Shown: positions 10,919-21,300 of the stretch, piece after piece | Layout: every line of letters begins with the position of its first letter | Position numbering within the stretch: the first letter of the stretch is position 1 | Origin: Vicia villosa | Lineage: Eukaryota > Streptophyta > Magnoliopsida > Fabales > Fabaceae | Assembly: GCF_029867415.1 (NCBI RefSeq) | Contig: NW_026705400.1 | Coordinates: forward strand, 62,001-126,000 | Direction of reading: 5' to 3' | Length of the DNA stretch: 64,000 bases | Made by a program: the position numbers and the translations under genes | The notes under the pieces: model-generated | What the model was told of the DNA's origin: nothing | What the model saw: only the letters and a program-made list of their open reading frames with translations | Databases searched by the model: none

Positions 10919-12430
10919 TTATGAATGAGTTGAGGCAAGTCTAGGTGATCTTCTGACTGTTGGTTCTTCAGAAATCCTGAGATTCTCTAAAGATGCAGCA
11001 ACTTGATCTTCTGATCCATTTCTTCTGAGACTGCCAGCTTCTGCAGCTTTGCTTCTTGGTTCTACTGCTTCTAATATATCAATATCAAAATCTGCAAAAT
11101 TCTCAAACTGCTTTGGTTTTTCACGACCAAGCTTATCATCAAACCTGATATTGATTGATTCTTCTACAATCAATGTTTCAGTATTGTACACTCTGTAGCC
11201 TTTAGAGCGTTCAGAATATCCAAGAAGGAAACACTTTTGTGCTTTAGAATCAAACTTACCAAGATGATCTTTAGTATTCAGAATAAAGCATACACATCCA
11301 AAAGGATGGAAATATGAAATGTTGGGCTTTCTGTTCTTCCACAATTCATAAGGAGTCTTATTTAGAATAGGTCTGATAGAGATTCTATTCTGAATATAAC
11401 ACGCAGTGTTTATTGCTTCTGCCCAGAAATGCTTAGCCATATTGGTTTCATTGATCATGGTTCTGGACATTTCTTGTAGAGTCCTATTCTTTCGCTCTAC
11501 AACTCCATTTTGTTGTGGAGTTCTAGGACAAGAGAAATCATGGGCAATACCATTTTCTTTGAAGAACTCCTCAAAGAATTCGTTCTCAAATTCACCACCA
11601 TGATCACTTCTGACCTTTATGATTTTGCACTCCTTCTCAGATTGGATCTGAGTGCAGAATTCAAAGAACACTGAATGAGACTCATCCTTGTGTTTCAAGA
11701 ACTTTACCCATGTCCAGCGGCTATAATCATCAACGATGACTAATCCATATTTCTTCCCTCTGACAGATGTTGTTTTGACTGGGCCAAACAGATTAATGTG
11801 CAAGAGTTCTAACGGCCTTGAGGTAGAAACAACATTCTTAGACTTGAATGCAGGTCTGGAGAACTTGCCCTTCTGACATGCTTCACAAAGAGCATCTGAT
11901 TTGTATTTTAGATTTGGGAGTCCTCTGACCAGATTTAGTTTGTTAATCTGAGAAATCTTTCTCAAACTAGCATGTCCTAATCTTCTGTGCCAGACCCATT
12001 GCTCCTCAGAAACAGACATAAGACAAGTCACCTTCTGCTTCTCAAGATCAGAAAGATCAATCTTATAAATGTTGTTCTTTCTCTTGCCTATAAAGAGGAT
12101 TGAGCCATCCTTCTGACTTACAGCCTTGCAAGACTTTTGATTGAAGATTATATCATAACCATTGTCACTTAATTGACTTATGGACAATAAGTTATGCGTT
12201 AATCCTTCTACAAGAAGTACATTAGATATGGAAGGAGAGTTACCAAGACTAACGGTTCCAGAGCCAATGATTTTGCCCTTCTGATCTCCTCCAAACTTGA
12301 CTTCTCCACCTGGTTTAAGCACCAGGTCTTGGAATGTAGACCTTCTTCCCATCATGTGTCGCGAGCACCCAGAGTCCAGGTACCATGACATTTTGCTTTT
12401 TGTCCTCTTTGCTGCCAAGGATATCTGCAA
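10919..12430 (-). CDS. Copia protease and integrase (pol N-terminal part), inactivated
   Basis: 503 codons. The protease motif is LDSGCSRHM, with the catalytic DSG at 19-21. The integrase zinc region has WHRRLGH (H148, H153) and CEAC (C182, C185). The core keeps D276 (RSDHGGEF) and E312 (VVERKNRTL), spaced by the expected 35 residues. At 213, where LLHIDLFGP is usual, it reads LLHINLFGP: the first catalytic Asp has become Asn (codon AAT at 11792-11794). This should abolish strand transfer. The frame ends with TAA at 10919-10921, directly before the RT part in the same frame. The gag frame upstream overlaps it by 116 bp in another frame. Confidence 0.92.
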   Translation of the reverse strand: MQISLAAKRTKSKMSWYLDSGCSRHMMGRRSTFQDLVLKPGGEVKFGGDQKGKIIGSGTVSLGNSPSISNVLLVEGLTHNLLSISQLSDNGYDIIFNQKSCKAVSQKDGSILFIGKRKNNIYKIDLSDLEKQKVTCLMSVSEEQWVWHRRLGHASLRKISQINKLNLVRGLPNLKYKSDALCEACQKGKFSRPAFKSKNVVSTSRPLELLHINLFGPVKTTSVRGKKYGLVIVDDYSRWTWVKFLKHKDESHSVFFEFCTQIQSEKECKIIKVRSDHGGEFENEFFEEFFKENGIAHDFSCPRTPQQNGVVERKNRTLQEMSRTMINETNMAKHFWAEAINTACYIQNRISIRPILNKTPYELWKNRKPNISYFHPFGCVCFILNTKDHLGKFDSKAQKCFLLGYSERSKGYRVYNTETLIVEESINIRFDDKLGREKPKQFENFADFDIDILEAVEPRSKAAEAGSLRRNGSEDQVAASLENLRISEEPTVRRSPRLASTHS

Positions 12431-13790
12431 CAGAAATTATCTTCTCCTTAGGTACCCACAATTTCTTGGGTCCTTTCTTGTTAGTTCTCCTCAAGTTCTG
12501 ATTGAACTTGGGTTTAGCAAAATATTTAACAGGAGGAACATCAAGATATTCTTTAGGTTTGTCAGCATGATATTTCTTAGAATGTGTCACAAGCTTCTTG
12601 GTGTGAACAGTGTTAAACTTCTGTGCATGTGAAGTGAGCCTAATATCATGTGCATGGCCATATTTGAACTGATCATACAATGGCTTGTATGTGATCTTCA
12701 GATCATCAATAGGTTCAAATTTATGTGAGGTATCACCCTCATAGCCAAAACCAAACCTTCTGTTTCCAGAAACACCATATATCATAGAAGCAAGATGACT
12801 TCTGCCAATACTTCTAGATAAGAACTTTCTGAAGCTCGAGTCATATTCTTTCAGAATATGATTCATGCTAGGAATGGATTTTTCTGTTTCAGAAGGAGAT
12901 CCACTATCTTTGGATAGATTTAAAGCTTTTTCCTTCAGTTCAGAATTTTCCAATTCCAGCTTCTTAGTTTCAAATTCAAACTGCTTTTTCAGCTTTTTGT
13001 ATTTGATACTAAGATGAGCCTTGAGTTCCAGAAGTTCTGTTAAACTGGAACCTAACTCTTCTCTAGATAGTTCAGAAAATACCTCTTCAGAATCTGATTC
13101 TAATGTAGATTCTGATCCATCATCTTCTGTAGCCATCAGCGCAAAGTTGGCTTGCTCTCCTTCAGAGTCTGATTCTGATTCAGAATCATCCCATATTGCC
13201 ATAAGACCTTTCTTCTTATGAAACTTCTTCTTGGGATTCTCCTTCTGAAGTTTTGGACACTCGTTCTTGTAATGTCCAGGCTCATTGCACTCATAGCAGA
13301 CAGCCTTCTTCTTGTCAGATCTTCTGTCACCAGAAGATTCTCCTCGTTCAAATCTCTTTGAACTTCTGAAGCCTCTGAACTTCCTTTGCTTGCTCTTCCA
13401 GAGTTGGTTTACCCTTCTGGAGATCATGGACAGTTCATCTTCTTCTTCAGATTCTGATTCTTCAGGATCTTCTTCTCTAGCCTGAAAAGCGTTAGTGCAT
13501 TTTTTAACATTAGATTTTAATGCAATAGACTTACCTTTCTTCTGAGGCTCGTTTGCATCCAGCTCTATTGCATGGCTTCTCAAGGCACTGATAAGCTCTT
13601 CCAAAAAAACTTCATTCATATTCTTGGCAATCTTGAATGCAGTCACCATTGGACCCCATCTTCTGGGTAAGCTTCTGATAATCTTCTTTACATGATCAGC
13701 TTTGGTGTAGCCTTTATCCAGAACTCTCAATCCAGCCGTTAGAGTTTGAAATCTTGAGAACATCTTCTCAATATCTTCATCACCCTCCAT
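12315..13790 (-). CDS. Copia Gag, C-terminal part with zinc knuckle
   Basis: 491 codons in the same frame as 13809-14234, from which it is separated by a TAG. Contains the rest of the UBN2-type gag domain (FSRFQTLTAGLRVLDKGYT, IIRSLPRRWGPMVTA), a basic and acidic linker, and a perfect CX2CX4HX4C knuckle CYECNEPGHYKNEC (C165, C168, H173, C178). After it comes an acidic, coiled-coil-like stretch and a tail LWVPKEKIISVADILGSK that normally leads into the protease. The frame then runs past the protease start in the wrong phase before stopping at 12315. Confidence 0.88.
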   Translation of the reverse strand: MEGDEDIEKMFSRFQTLTAGLRVLDKGYTKADHVKKIIRSLPRRWGPMVTAFKIAKNMNEVFLEELISALRSHAIELDANEPQKKGKSIALKSNVKKCTNAFQAREEDPEESESEEEDELSMISRRVNQLWKSKQRKFRGFRSSKRFERGESSGDRRSDKKKAVCYECNEPGHYKNECPKLQKENPKKKFHKKKGLMAIWDDSESESDSEGEQANFALMATEDDGSESTLESDSEEVFSELSREELGSSLTELLELKAHLSIKYKKLKKQFEFETKKLELENSELKEKALNLSKDSGSPSETEKSIPSMNHILKEYDSSFRKFLSRSIGRSHLASMIYGVSGNRRFGFGYEGDTSHKFEPIDDLKITYKPLYDQFKYGHAHDIRLTSHAQKFNTVHTKKLVTHSKKYHADKPKEYLDVPPVKYFAKPKFNQNLRRTNKKGPKKLWVPKEKIISVADILGSKEDKKQNVMVPGLWVLATHDGKKVYIPRPGA

Positions 13791-13808
13791 CTTGAAGGCT
13801 TCATATTT

Positions 13809-14234
13809 CTAGATTAGAACAAGAGCTTTAGTCTCCTTGACTTGAGCATTTCCCTCATGGGTCATTTTCAATGACTCATATATATCATGGGCAGTTTCCC
13901 TGTTAGATATCTTCTCATACTCAGCATGAGAGATAGCATTCAGCAAAACAGTCCTACATTTATGATGATTCTTGAAAAGCTTCTTTTGATCATCATCCAT
14001 TTCTTGCCTTGTAAGCCTTACGCCACTGGCTTTCACTGGATGTTTGTAACCATCCAACAGAAGATCCCATAGTTCACCATCTAGACAAAGAAAGTAACTT
14101 TCCAGTTTAGCTTTCCAGTATTCAAAGTTTTCACCATCAAATACTGGTGGTCTAGTATAACCATTGTTACCGTTGTATTCCTCAGCAGAGCCAGATGTAG
14201 ATGCAGTTGGATTTGTTTGAACTTCACCAGCCAT
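13809..14234 (-). CDS. Copia Gag, N-terminal part, ended by a premature stop
   Basis: Starts at the ATG at 14232-14234 (MAGEVQTNPTAST), 87 bp inside the 5' LTR. The region PPVFDGENFEYWKAKLESY is the classic start of the UBN2/DUF4219 gag domain. It continues through LWDLLLDGYK and ISHAEYEKISN to ALVLI and a TAG at 13809-13811. The next codons continue the gag domain in the same frame (KYEAFKMEG), so the TAG is an in-frame nonsense change within gag rather than its natural end. Confidence 0.88.
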   Translation of the reverse strand: MAGEVQTNPTASTSGSAEEYNGNNGYTRPPVFDGENFEYWKAKLESYFLCLDGELWDLLLDGYKHPVKASGVRLTRQEMDDDQKKLFKNHHKCRTVLLNAISHAEYEKISNRETAHDIYESLKMTHEGNAQVKETKALVLI

Positions 14235-14302
14235 CTTTTACTGAAGCGTTTTTCTCTTCCTGAATCTTTTCTAAACACGGTTAAGTGCTTGCACCTTAGA
14301 AC

Positions 14303-14320
14303 CGGCGCTCTGATGCCAAT
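14303..14320 (-). other. Primer binding site, initiator-Met tRNA type
   Basis: Directly inside the 5' LTR the minus strand reads ATTGGCATCAGAGCGCCGG. This differs at one position from the usual plant copia PBS TGGTATCAGAGC, complementary to the 3' end of initiator Met tRNA. Confidence 0.85.
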
Positions 14321-15533
14321 TGAAGGATAGAAAAACACTTAGAAAGGGGGGTTTGAATAAGTGTAGTCTAAAAACTTGAACGATAAAAACAATTTGCACA
14401 GTTATTTTTATCCTGGTTCGTTGTTAACTAAACTACTCCAGTCCACCCCCACGGAGTGATTTACCTCACCTGAGGATTTAATCCACTAATCGCAACAGAT
14501 TACAATGGTTTTCCACTTAGCCCACGACTAAGTCTTCTAGAGTATCCTGATCACAACCTGATCACTCTAGGAACAAATGCTTAGACACAAGCTAAGACTT
14601 TCTTAGAGTATCCTGACCACCACGTGATCACTCTAATTACAACTGCTTAGACACAAGCTAAGACTTCCTAGTGTATCCTGATCAACACTTGATCACTCTA
14701 GTTACTTACAAATTAATGTAATCAATTCTAAGAGTATTACAAATGCTTCTGAAAAGATATAATCACAACAGTGATATTTCTCTTAACGTTTAAGCTTAAT
14801 CTCACTAATATATTACAACAACAATGTAGTGAGCTTTGATGAAGATGAAGTTTCTGAGCTTTGATTTGAACAGCGTTTCAGCAAGTTTTTCAGAGTAAGT
14901 TCGTTCAGGATCGTTAACCTTGCTTCTCATCAGAACTTCATTTATATAGGCGTTTGAGAAGATGACCGTTGGGAGCATTTAATGCTTTGCGTATTCCGTA
15001 CAGCATTGCATTTAATGTTTCACGCTTTTGTCAACTACCTCGAGCCTTGTTCACGCTGTGTCTACTGACGTTGCCTTTAATAGCTTCCAACGTTCCTTTT
15101 GTCAGTCAGTGTAGCCTGCCACCTGTACTTTCTTCTGATCTGATGTTTGTGTATACAATATTTGAATATCATCAGAGTCAAACAGCTTGGTGCATAGCAT
15201 CTTCTTGTCTTCTGACCTTGAAGTGCTTCTGAGCGTGATACCATGAGAACTTCAGTGCTTCTGCTTATGATCTCAAGTTCTTCTGATGCTTCCATAGACC
15301 CATGTTCTGATTTTGCCTTGACCATCTTCTGATGTCTTGTCAGACCATGTTCTGATGTTGCATGCCGAACCTTCTGAGACAAAGCTTCTGAGCGCTGATT
15401 TGTGCATACTCTTTATATATTTCCTGAAAGGGAAATTGCAATGTATTAGAGTACCACATTATCTCACACAAAATTCATATCCTTGTTATCATCAAAACTA
15501 AGAATATTGATCAGAACAAATCTTGTTCTAACA
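14321..15533 (-). repeat. 5' LTR of the Sirevirus-like element
   Basis: 1213 bp, TG..CA ends. It is followed on the plus strand by the TSD copy GTTAG and is the promoter-bearing LTR. Against the 3' LTR I count about 13 substitutions, mostly transitions, and one 11-bp indel. Confidence 0.95.
14941..14949 (-). promoter_or_regulatory. TATA box of the 5' LTR
   Basis: On the minus strand CGCCTATATAAATGAAG contains a strong TATA motif in the middle of the 5' LTR, with GC-richer sequence upstream, as expected for the U3/R boundary region. The same motif is in the 3' LTR at 5901-5909. Confidence 0.6.
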
Positions 15534-15608
15534 GTTAGAAGTTCACTAACATCTCGGTTCAACTCGCTTATTTCATGGGCTTAAAAGTAATTTTTTAAAG
15601 TTTATTCT

Positions 15609-15609
<1 letters not shown>

Positions 15610-15675
<66 letters not shown>
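15610..15675. repeat. (TA)n microsatellite
   Basis: An almost pure TA run of about 65 bp inside the right part of the hAT-like MITE. Confidence 0.9.
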
Positions 15676-15678
<3 letters not shown>

Positions 15679-16103
15679 ATATTTTAAATTAAATTTTTTA
15701 AATAAAAAATATAGAAATAAAATAAAAGTTATAAGATTGGAATTTATACGATGTTAATTTTATTTGTATAATTATTTGTAGAAATATTTTGCTCACTTGA
15801 GAATATAAATTATCAATTAAAACCGTTAGATTAAAATAAAATATGATATTAAGGTTTAGAGCAAATCTTTAAACCTACTCTAAAAAGACAATATAATATA
15901 TCACATATATAATCGAATTGACGCATGAATCTAACGAGTCGAACTATTAATAGTTCAAATTCAGCTCATTTAGTTAACGAACTTAGTTTTTAGCTCATAC
16001 TCAACTCATTTGGTTCATGAATCTAGTTCAACGATTTAATTTTCGAATCGAGTTTTGAACTATTTTTAAATTAGTTTAGTTCATTGCCAGCCCTACTCAG
16101 GAC

Positions 16104-16960
16104 CCTCGTCTTCTCCTATCTCCTTACTGATTTCACCTGCTTCCTCATCATCATTTATGACCTCTCCATCGAAAAATTTCTTTAGGAATCCCATCTTTTT
16201 CCCATGGAACCTCGATTTTCAGACAAATGATTTTAATAGGCTCAATAGCCCATTGGAAGGCATCCATGTCACTTTTTATACCTTCGTTAATGACATTGGC
16301 ATACTTACTTCATAGCTTTTCAACCTACTTCCGAGAATATTCCTTTCACCGCTCAAAGGCCTCTTTAGCTGCCAAATGTTGAGAAGATAAAACCCTCTCA
16401 GAAGACTTTTCATCCTTCAGGGCTTTCTCTTTTTAACGAGGTTCCCCTGAAGATTGTTGATTCAGGCAGCCAAATTAAGGGGCACTATAAGCTTCCACCT
16501 CCTCATTTAAGAGCATACATTTTATCAGCCTCGTTTTTCCAACCTTTTATTATTTTCTTGGTCTCATCCAGATCTCCCTAGAGCTTGGTCGCCTTTTTTC
16601 TAAGAGGAGTATACTCACAAATGGTAGCTTCACCCTTTCTCTTCGATGCTTTCTTCTCCTTAGAGATAATGCCTGGAGCAAAGATCTCTGTTTTGCCGGC
16701 ACTAACCAAGGTCATCAGAAAAACATTGTGGTGATCATGGTAGGAGTTATCGGAAAGTAGCTCCTTCTTACTAGTATTAGAGAGGCTCCAAAGGTAGACG
16801 ATATATTCCTAAGAAATGCATCCATGTGCCTCCAATAAAGTTCATGGGATTTTAGAATGGAGAGGAGATGGGAACATGGGAAGAAATCCTGAAATCGTAA
16901 GATCCATAGGAATTTGAATCCAAGTAAGAATTGTGTTGAATTCAAGTTGTTGAGGCACAA
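16104..16960 (-). pseudogene. Antisense ORF relic of the Tat-type element
   Basis: Read on the minus strand in shifting frames, this gives long Lys/Glu-rich helical stretches (KKASKRKGEATICEY, ETKKIIKGWKNEADK, KREKALKDEKSSERV, AAKEAFER) with several stops. It lies downstream of the plus-strand integrase relic and its minisatellite, once the MITE and copia insertions are removed. Several Tat lineages carry an extra ORF antisense between pol and the 3' LTR, which fits. The assignment is inference from position and composition. Confidence 0.4.
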
Positions 16961-17926
16961 TGTCTTGCATCCAAGGTTTAACTGCGAGCCATGTGTTGAG
17001 AAAAGTTCAAGTGTTACCTTTAAGAATCCTTTTGACGTCTCTAAGAAATTCTATGGTGATGTGATAGATGCTTGATTCCATTTCTGTTATTTTGAGACTG
17101 ACTTGATCACACCATTTTTTTTCCAATTTAGACATTAGCGAGTTCTTGTGTATTGGTTTTTCTAACAAAAAATTTCTTATTATGGCATCTTGAGAGTCTA
17201 TATACGCATCTTTAATATCATCATCATTTCACACAAAAAAAAATCAAGTATTTCCTTAATTTTGTTGTTGTTAATGTTTGAGTTTTTTTTTAGGATTGAT
17301 TTATATGATCACTACTTTCTCCAACCAAAAAATTCTTTGAAATGTGCAAATAAGAGGGATTTGAATTTTATGCTAGATCTGTTTCATTTGACCTTGTCTT
17401 GAGCATCTTGCAATTCCATAATAGATGAAGGTGTCGGACTGACATATCAAATCGTTGAGAGGAGGGATAGACTGAATAAGAAGATGACTGAAACTATAAC
17501 ACATGGTGATCCACACCATTTAACAAGGAGCAAGAGAGAAAAACAATCTTAAAAGAAACGAGATGGAACTGATATGACACTCACAAATGGAAAAAAAGAT
17601 AGACTAGGTAAAGTATTTATACAAAATTTAAAATAAGCATAACATTATTTCATTTGAATTTTTTTAAAAAAAATTTAAGATAAAGTAAGTAAATAAAACA
17701 TAGTAATTAAATTTTGAACTATGTTTTTTGGAAGAGGTTTTATAAAGTTTTAATCAAACATTTAAAAAATCACTTAATAACATATATTTTTGTTAAAGGA
17801 TACAATATATTGTGATTGGAGTTTAAATCATAACTTTTTATTAAATAAATAACCTTTATAATAAAATTTAATTATATGGCTAATGCATGCAATACCTAAC
17901 TGTTATCATACAATCATACAATATAA
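16961..17926. other. Unassigned intergenic segment
   Basis: No recognisable protein or RNA gene. 17190-17402 is open in one frame on the plus strand but is low complexity and hydrophobic, with no family resemblance. It may be the remaining 3' region of the gypsy relic. Confidence 0.3.
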
Positions 17927-18127
17927 TCATACAATATAATAAAGCTAAATGAGTATTTTGGCAAGTTTGACACTTGTCAAACTCTCTGCCCATCTTCTAT
18001 TTATATTTTAGCTATAAATGGAAACTTCCTTTAAATATATTATTACTATTAAATTTTTATATATTTTTTAATTTTTAATTTATCTAATTAATATACTCTG
18101 TTTTTGTATCGGGCTATTCTTGCATGG

Positions 18128-18226
18128 ACACGGCCATAAATCTATATTCTTAGGCACAACCAATAAGAAGAGAGTAAACACGGCCATAAATCTATATTCT
18201 TAGGCACAACCAATAAGAAATGAGTA
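18128..18226 (+). repeat. 50-bp tandem duplication
   Basis: Two nearly identical copies of ACACGGCCATAAATCTATAT continuing TCTTAGGCACAACCAATAAG. A related block, ATTCTTAGGTCCGTGTCC, lies just past the solo LTR at 21968-21985. Confidence 0.8.
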
Positions 18227-18357
18227 ATTTTTAATTTATTTTAATTTTAATTTTGGTTTTAATTGGATTTATGGGGTGGTTGAGATTATGAAGGAAAGAG
18301 AAAATTCTTAATTTATCTTTTAATTAATTAAAATTATGTGATTGGTTATGTGTAAAA

Positions 18358-21300
18358 TGTAACACCCCATTTCTACCCGGCAAAATATATATAAATCAGA
18401 GTTTTTAAAATTTCTCAATAAACAAATGAGGCATCACATAATCAAAACAAAACAAATCAACTCGTCGCATACGGCGGATACATAGCACCTTTGAAACAAA
18501 ATAACTTATTTTATTAAAACACAACAGAATCACTTAAACAAGTATTCAATAAAATATCTTCAGTTAACTTATCATTTTGTTCAACCAAGATAACACAATT
18601 AAACAACAACATCATGAATGACATAAATCGTTTCCCCCAGAGTGCTACGTATCAGAGCGACAACCGACTCGAGTAACGGCAACTAAATCTTCATACTTGA
18701 ATACCTGCACGTTACCAATATAAAGGCAACGGCGAAACAAGAGAAAAGGGTGAGATATCAAATCGTATAAGTGGGCGCATGATAAATTGTATATTAGGAT
18801 TCAGGCATATAAAATCATTACATCGCAAGTATCAACAGTTACCATACACATTATACTTCCACAGTTCATTAATCTCTCATACTTTTCATCGCACAACCAG
18901 TCATAATCATGTAAATAGTATCATCCAATAAATTTCACATATTCAATTATGCACGAAGTTCAATCGTATAATAATCACAGGATTCAATACTATTATTCCA
19001 AATATATACACAATCCATCATTATCACATATTCTCGCATTTAACCAATTGCGTATTCAAGCATCACCCCTTCTCAATTCTCAATTAATACAATTATCACT
19101 ACAACACCAAGTGTACATAATCAATTACCAAACTCATACACATAGCATCACAACATCAATGCACATAATCAATTGTTCACTCGTACACTTATCACACCAA
19201 CATAATGCACATAATCAATTATCACATTCATACACACATCATCACAACATAATGCACATAATCAACTATCACATAACTCTAATGTGACTCAATGAAACAT
19301 GTGACACTATGCATGTGGTACCAATGTGAAATTCTAAGTTTCACCGGCCTCCGATTCATAACTCTAGAATCTAAGCCACACTTCCGATCCGGACAAGACC
19401 AAATTCCACCAATTGTAAACATATAGTTTACGGCTTCCGATTCACTCTAGAATCCAAGCCCGCTTGTGTTTCAAAGCAAATCCACCTGTGTTTCAAGGCA
19501 CACTATGATATGAATGTATGTACAATATCACAAATATATACAATTAAGATCATCTCTACCATCTTAACTTTCCGCATATCTCAATAATTCAACTCTATGA
19601 ATTATCCACCAATTGTACACAACATTCGCAACACACACATCATTAACATATAAGAGGCCAATTAATCAATTACGATTCACACAATCCAATTAACACTAGT
19701 AACCATATTATCTCATGTTAATTCTCATTTTTGCCAATTATACATAAACACACACTTTCAACATCAAGCAATTAATCATTAAAATTAATGCTATCCAACT
19801 ACCCACAGAGAATCAATATCAAAACAACATCATTGGCATAGCAATATATATTTCTCAACATACATATTCACGCCAAAACACAATTACGGATAATTTCTCA
19901 AAATATCGTAATTTACCGACAAACCGAATAGTTGATCTAATTTCAAATTATATTCCAATCAGTTAAACACATTGAAATTAATTCAACTATTAATTTAATC
20001 AACCAATTAATAATCACACTATATTAATTTAATTCACTTCTATTTCTACTCCATTTCCAATTTCTAGAATTCTATTGCTCAAGACCATTTTTATTGAAAA
20101 GAATATCGCGCTAGCTTTCTAACGCTTCGAACGGGGACTCGAACGGAGTTACGGTTTAAAAGATATGAATTGTTAAAGTTCCAATGAAAAAGAAAACACC
20201 GACATTATATACTGACAACTCTAAACATATCAAAATTACTCAAAACAAACAAAAGTATGACTCTTAGTAATTCAAAACAACTCTAACAACTTTATTGTCA
20301 ACTCTAACAACTCTATTGACAAATTTAATAACTCTATTTACAGCTCTATTAGCAACTCTAACAACTCTATTCAAATTAAAATAATTAAATTAGTTTATTA
20401 ATCTAATTATTTATCTCTAATTCCAAAACTCCTAAAATTATTACAAATAATATTAATTCCAATTCCAATATATTCTATTCCTAAAATGTGTGTCAATTTC
20501 TATCACAAAACCAATATTTATTTATAAAAATATTTAAATTAAAATCCAATTTCGGTCGATTCGTAAAATATCACAATTTCAACAAAATAACGTCACCACA
20601 TTAATGTACTAATTAAGCTTAGCTACCACGTCAATTTTCATCAAATTCCGGTCAATTGATTATACCGCTTAATTCGACTATTTTGATCAAACATGACTAT
20701 TTTATATTTTATTAGTCATATTCTACCGTTTTTAATTTATTTCCTTTCATAATTAGAGTCCATTTCCAATATATATTAATATAGGAAATGCTTGTTTGTA
20801 CCATTAATTCATATAATAATCTATCCATGATTTCTATCAATTACAAAAATAATTGTTTCCACTTAACTAGAAGTGATGCCACAGTATATATTCTTGTTAT
20901 AGTGAAACAGAGAACATGGTAATTTAGAAATAGTGCTACTGTTGTTGCATACTATCTATAAGTATCAAATAAATATAGTGTATGTTCTAATTCACTACTA
21001 CTTATATTTAACATGTTCGTATATTCCAACAAATGAATTATAGTTTAATAGCTAGTAGTCAAACAGTAAGGAAACAATATTCAGAATATATAAAAATGGC
21101 ATAAAAACGAAATGGAAAGCAGCTTCATAGCACGGGTTTAGCATTTCCAGTATACTAAAATAGTAGCAAACAGCAACAAGCAACAATGACAGGAATGCAG
21201 AATTTCAAATCTTGGTAACAGTTTATCATAGCACAAAAACCATAACCTAAATCCCTAATCCCCAACATACAATTGCTCATAAGCCCCATTATAAGAAGAG

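Larger units (their letters stand above)
5292..15533 (-). mobile_element. Sirevirus-like Ty1/copia retrotransposon, full length
   Basis: A 10,242-bp element on the minus strand with TG..CA ended LTRs (5292-6493 and 14321-15533) and a perfect 5-bp TSD GTTAG (5287-5291, 15534-15538). In its own direction the order is 5' LTR, initiator-Met-type PBS, gag, PR-IN-RT-RH, an extra ORF, several polypurine tracts, 3' LTR. This is the Sirevirus (SIRE1/Maximus) layout. By hand the LTRs differ at about 13 positions plus one 11-bp indel, about 1%, so the insertion is young. gag-pol is broken by two stops, a frame offset and a catalytic substitution, so this copy cannot be autonomous as it stands. Confidence 0.95.
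5125..16095. mobile_element. hAT-like MITE, split by the Sirevirus insertion
   Basis: The left end TAGGGCTGGAAATGA (5125) and the right end TTCATTGCCAGCCCTA (ending 16095) form a terminal inverted repeat. They are bordered by a perfect 8-bp direct repeat CTCAGGAC at 5117-5124 and 16096-16103. An 8-bp TSD and TAGGG-type ends fit hAT non-autonomous elements. Without the nested copia element and its TSD copy the MITE is about 724 bp; its two parts are 5125-5291 and 15534-16095. The left part is rich in inverted GAGTTCGA/CTCGAACT-type motifs. It has no coding capacity. Confidence 0.8.

Noticed and set aside
18949..19287. 112-codon open frame
   Set aside because: It lies inside the solo LTR and is His/Ile/Asn-rich, from CA/AT-rich repeats; no protein family resemblance.
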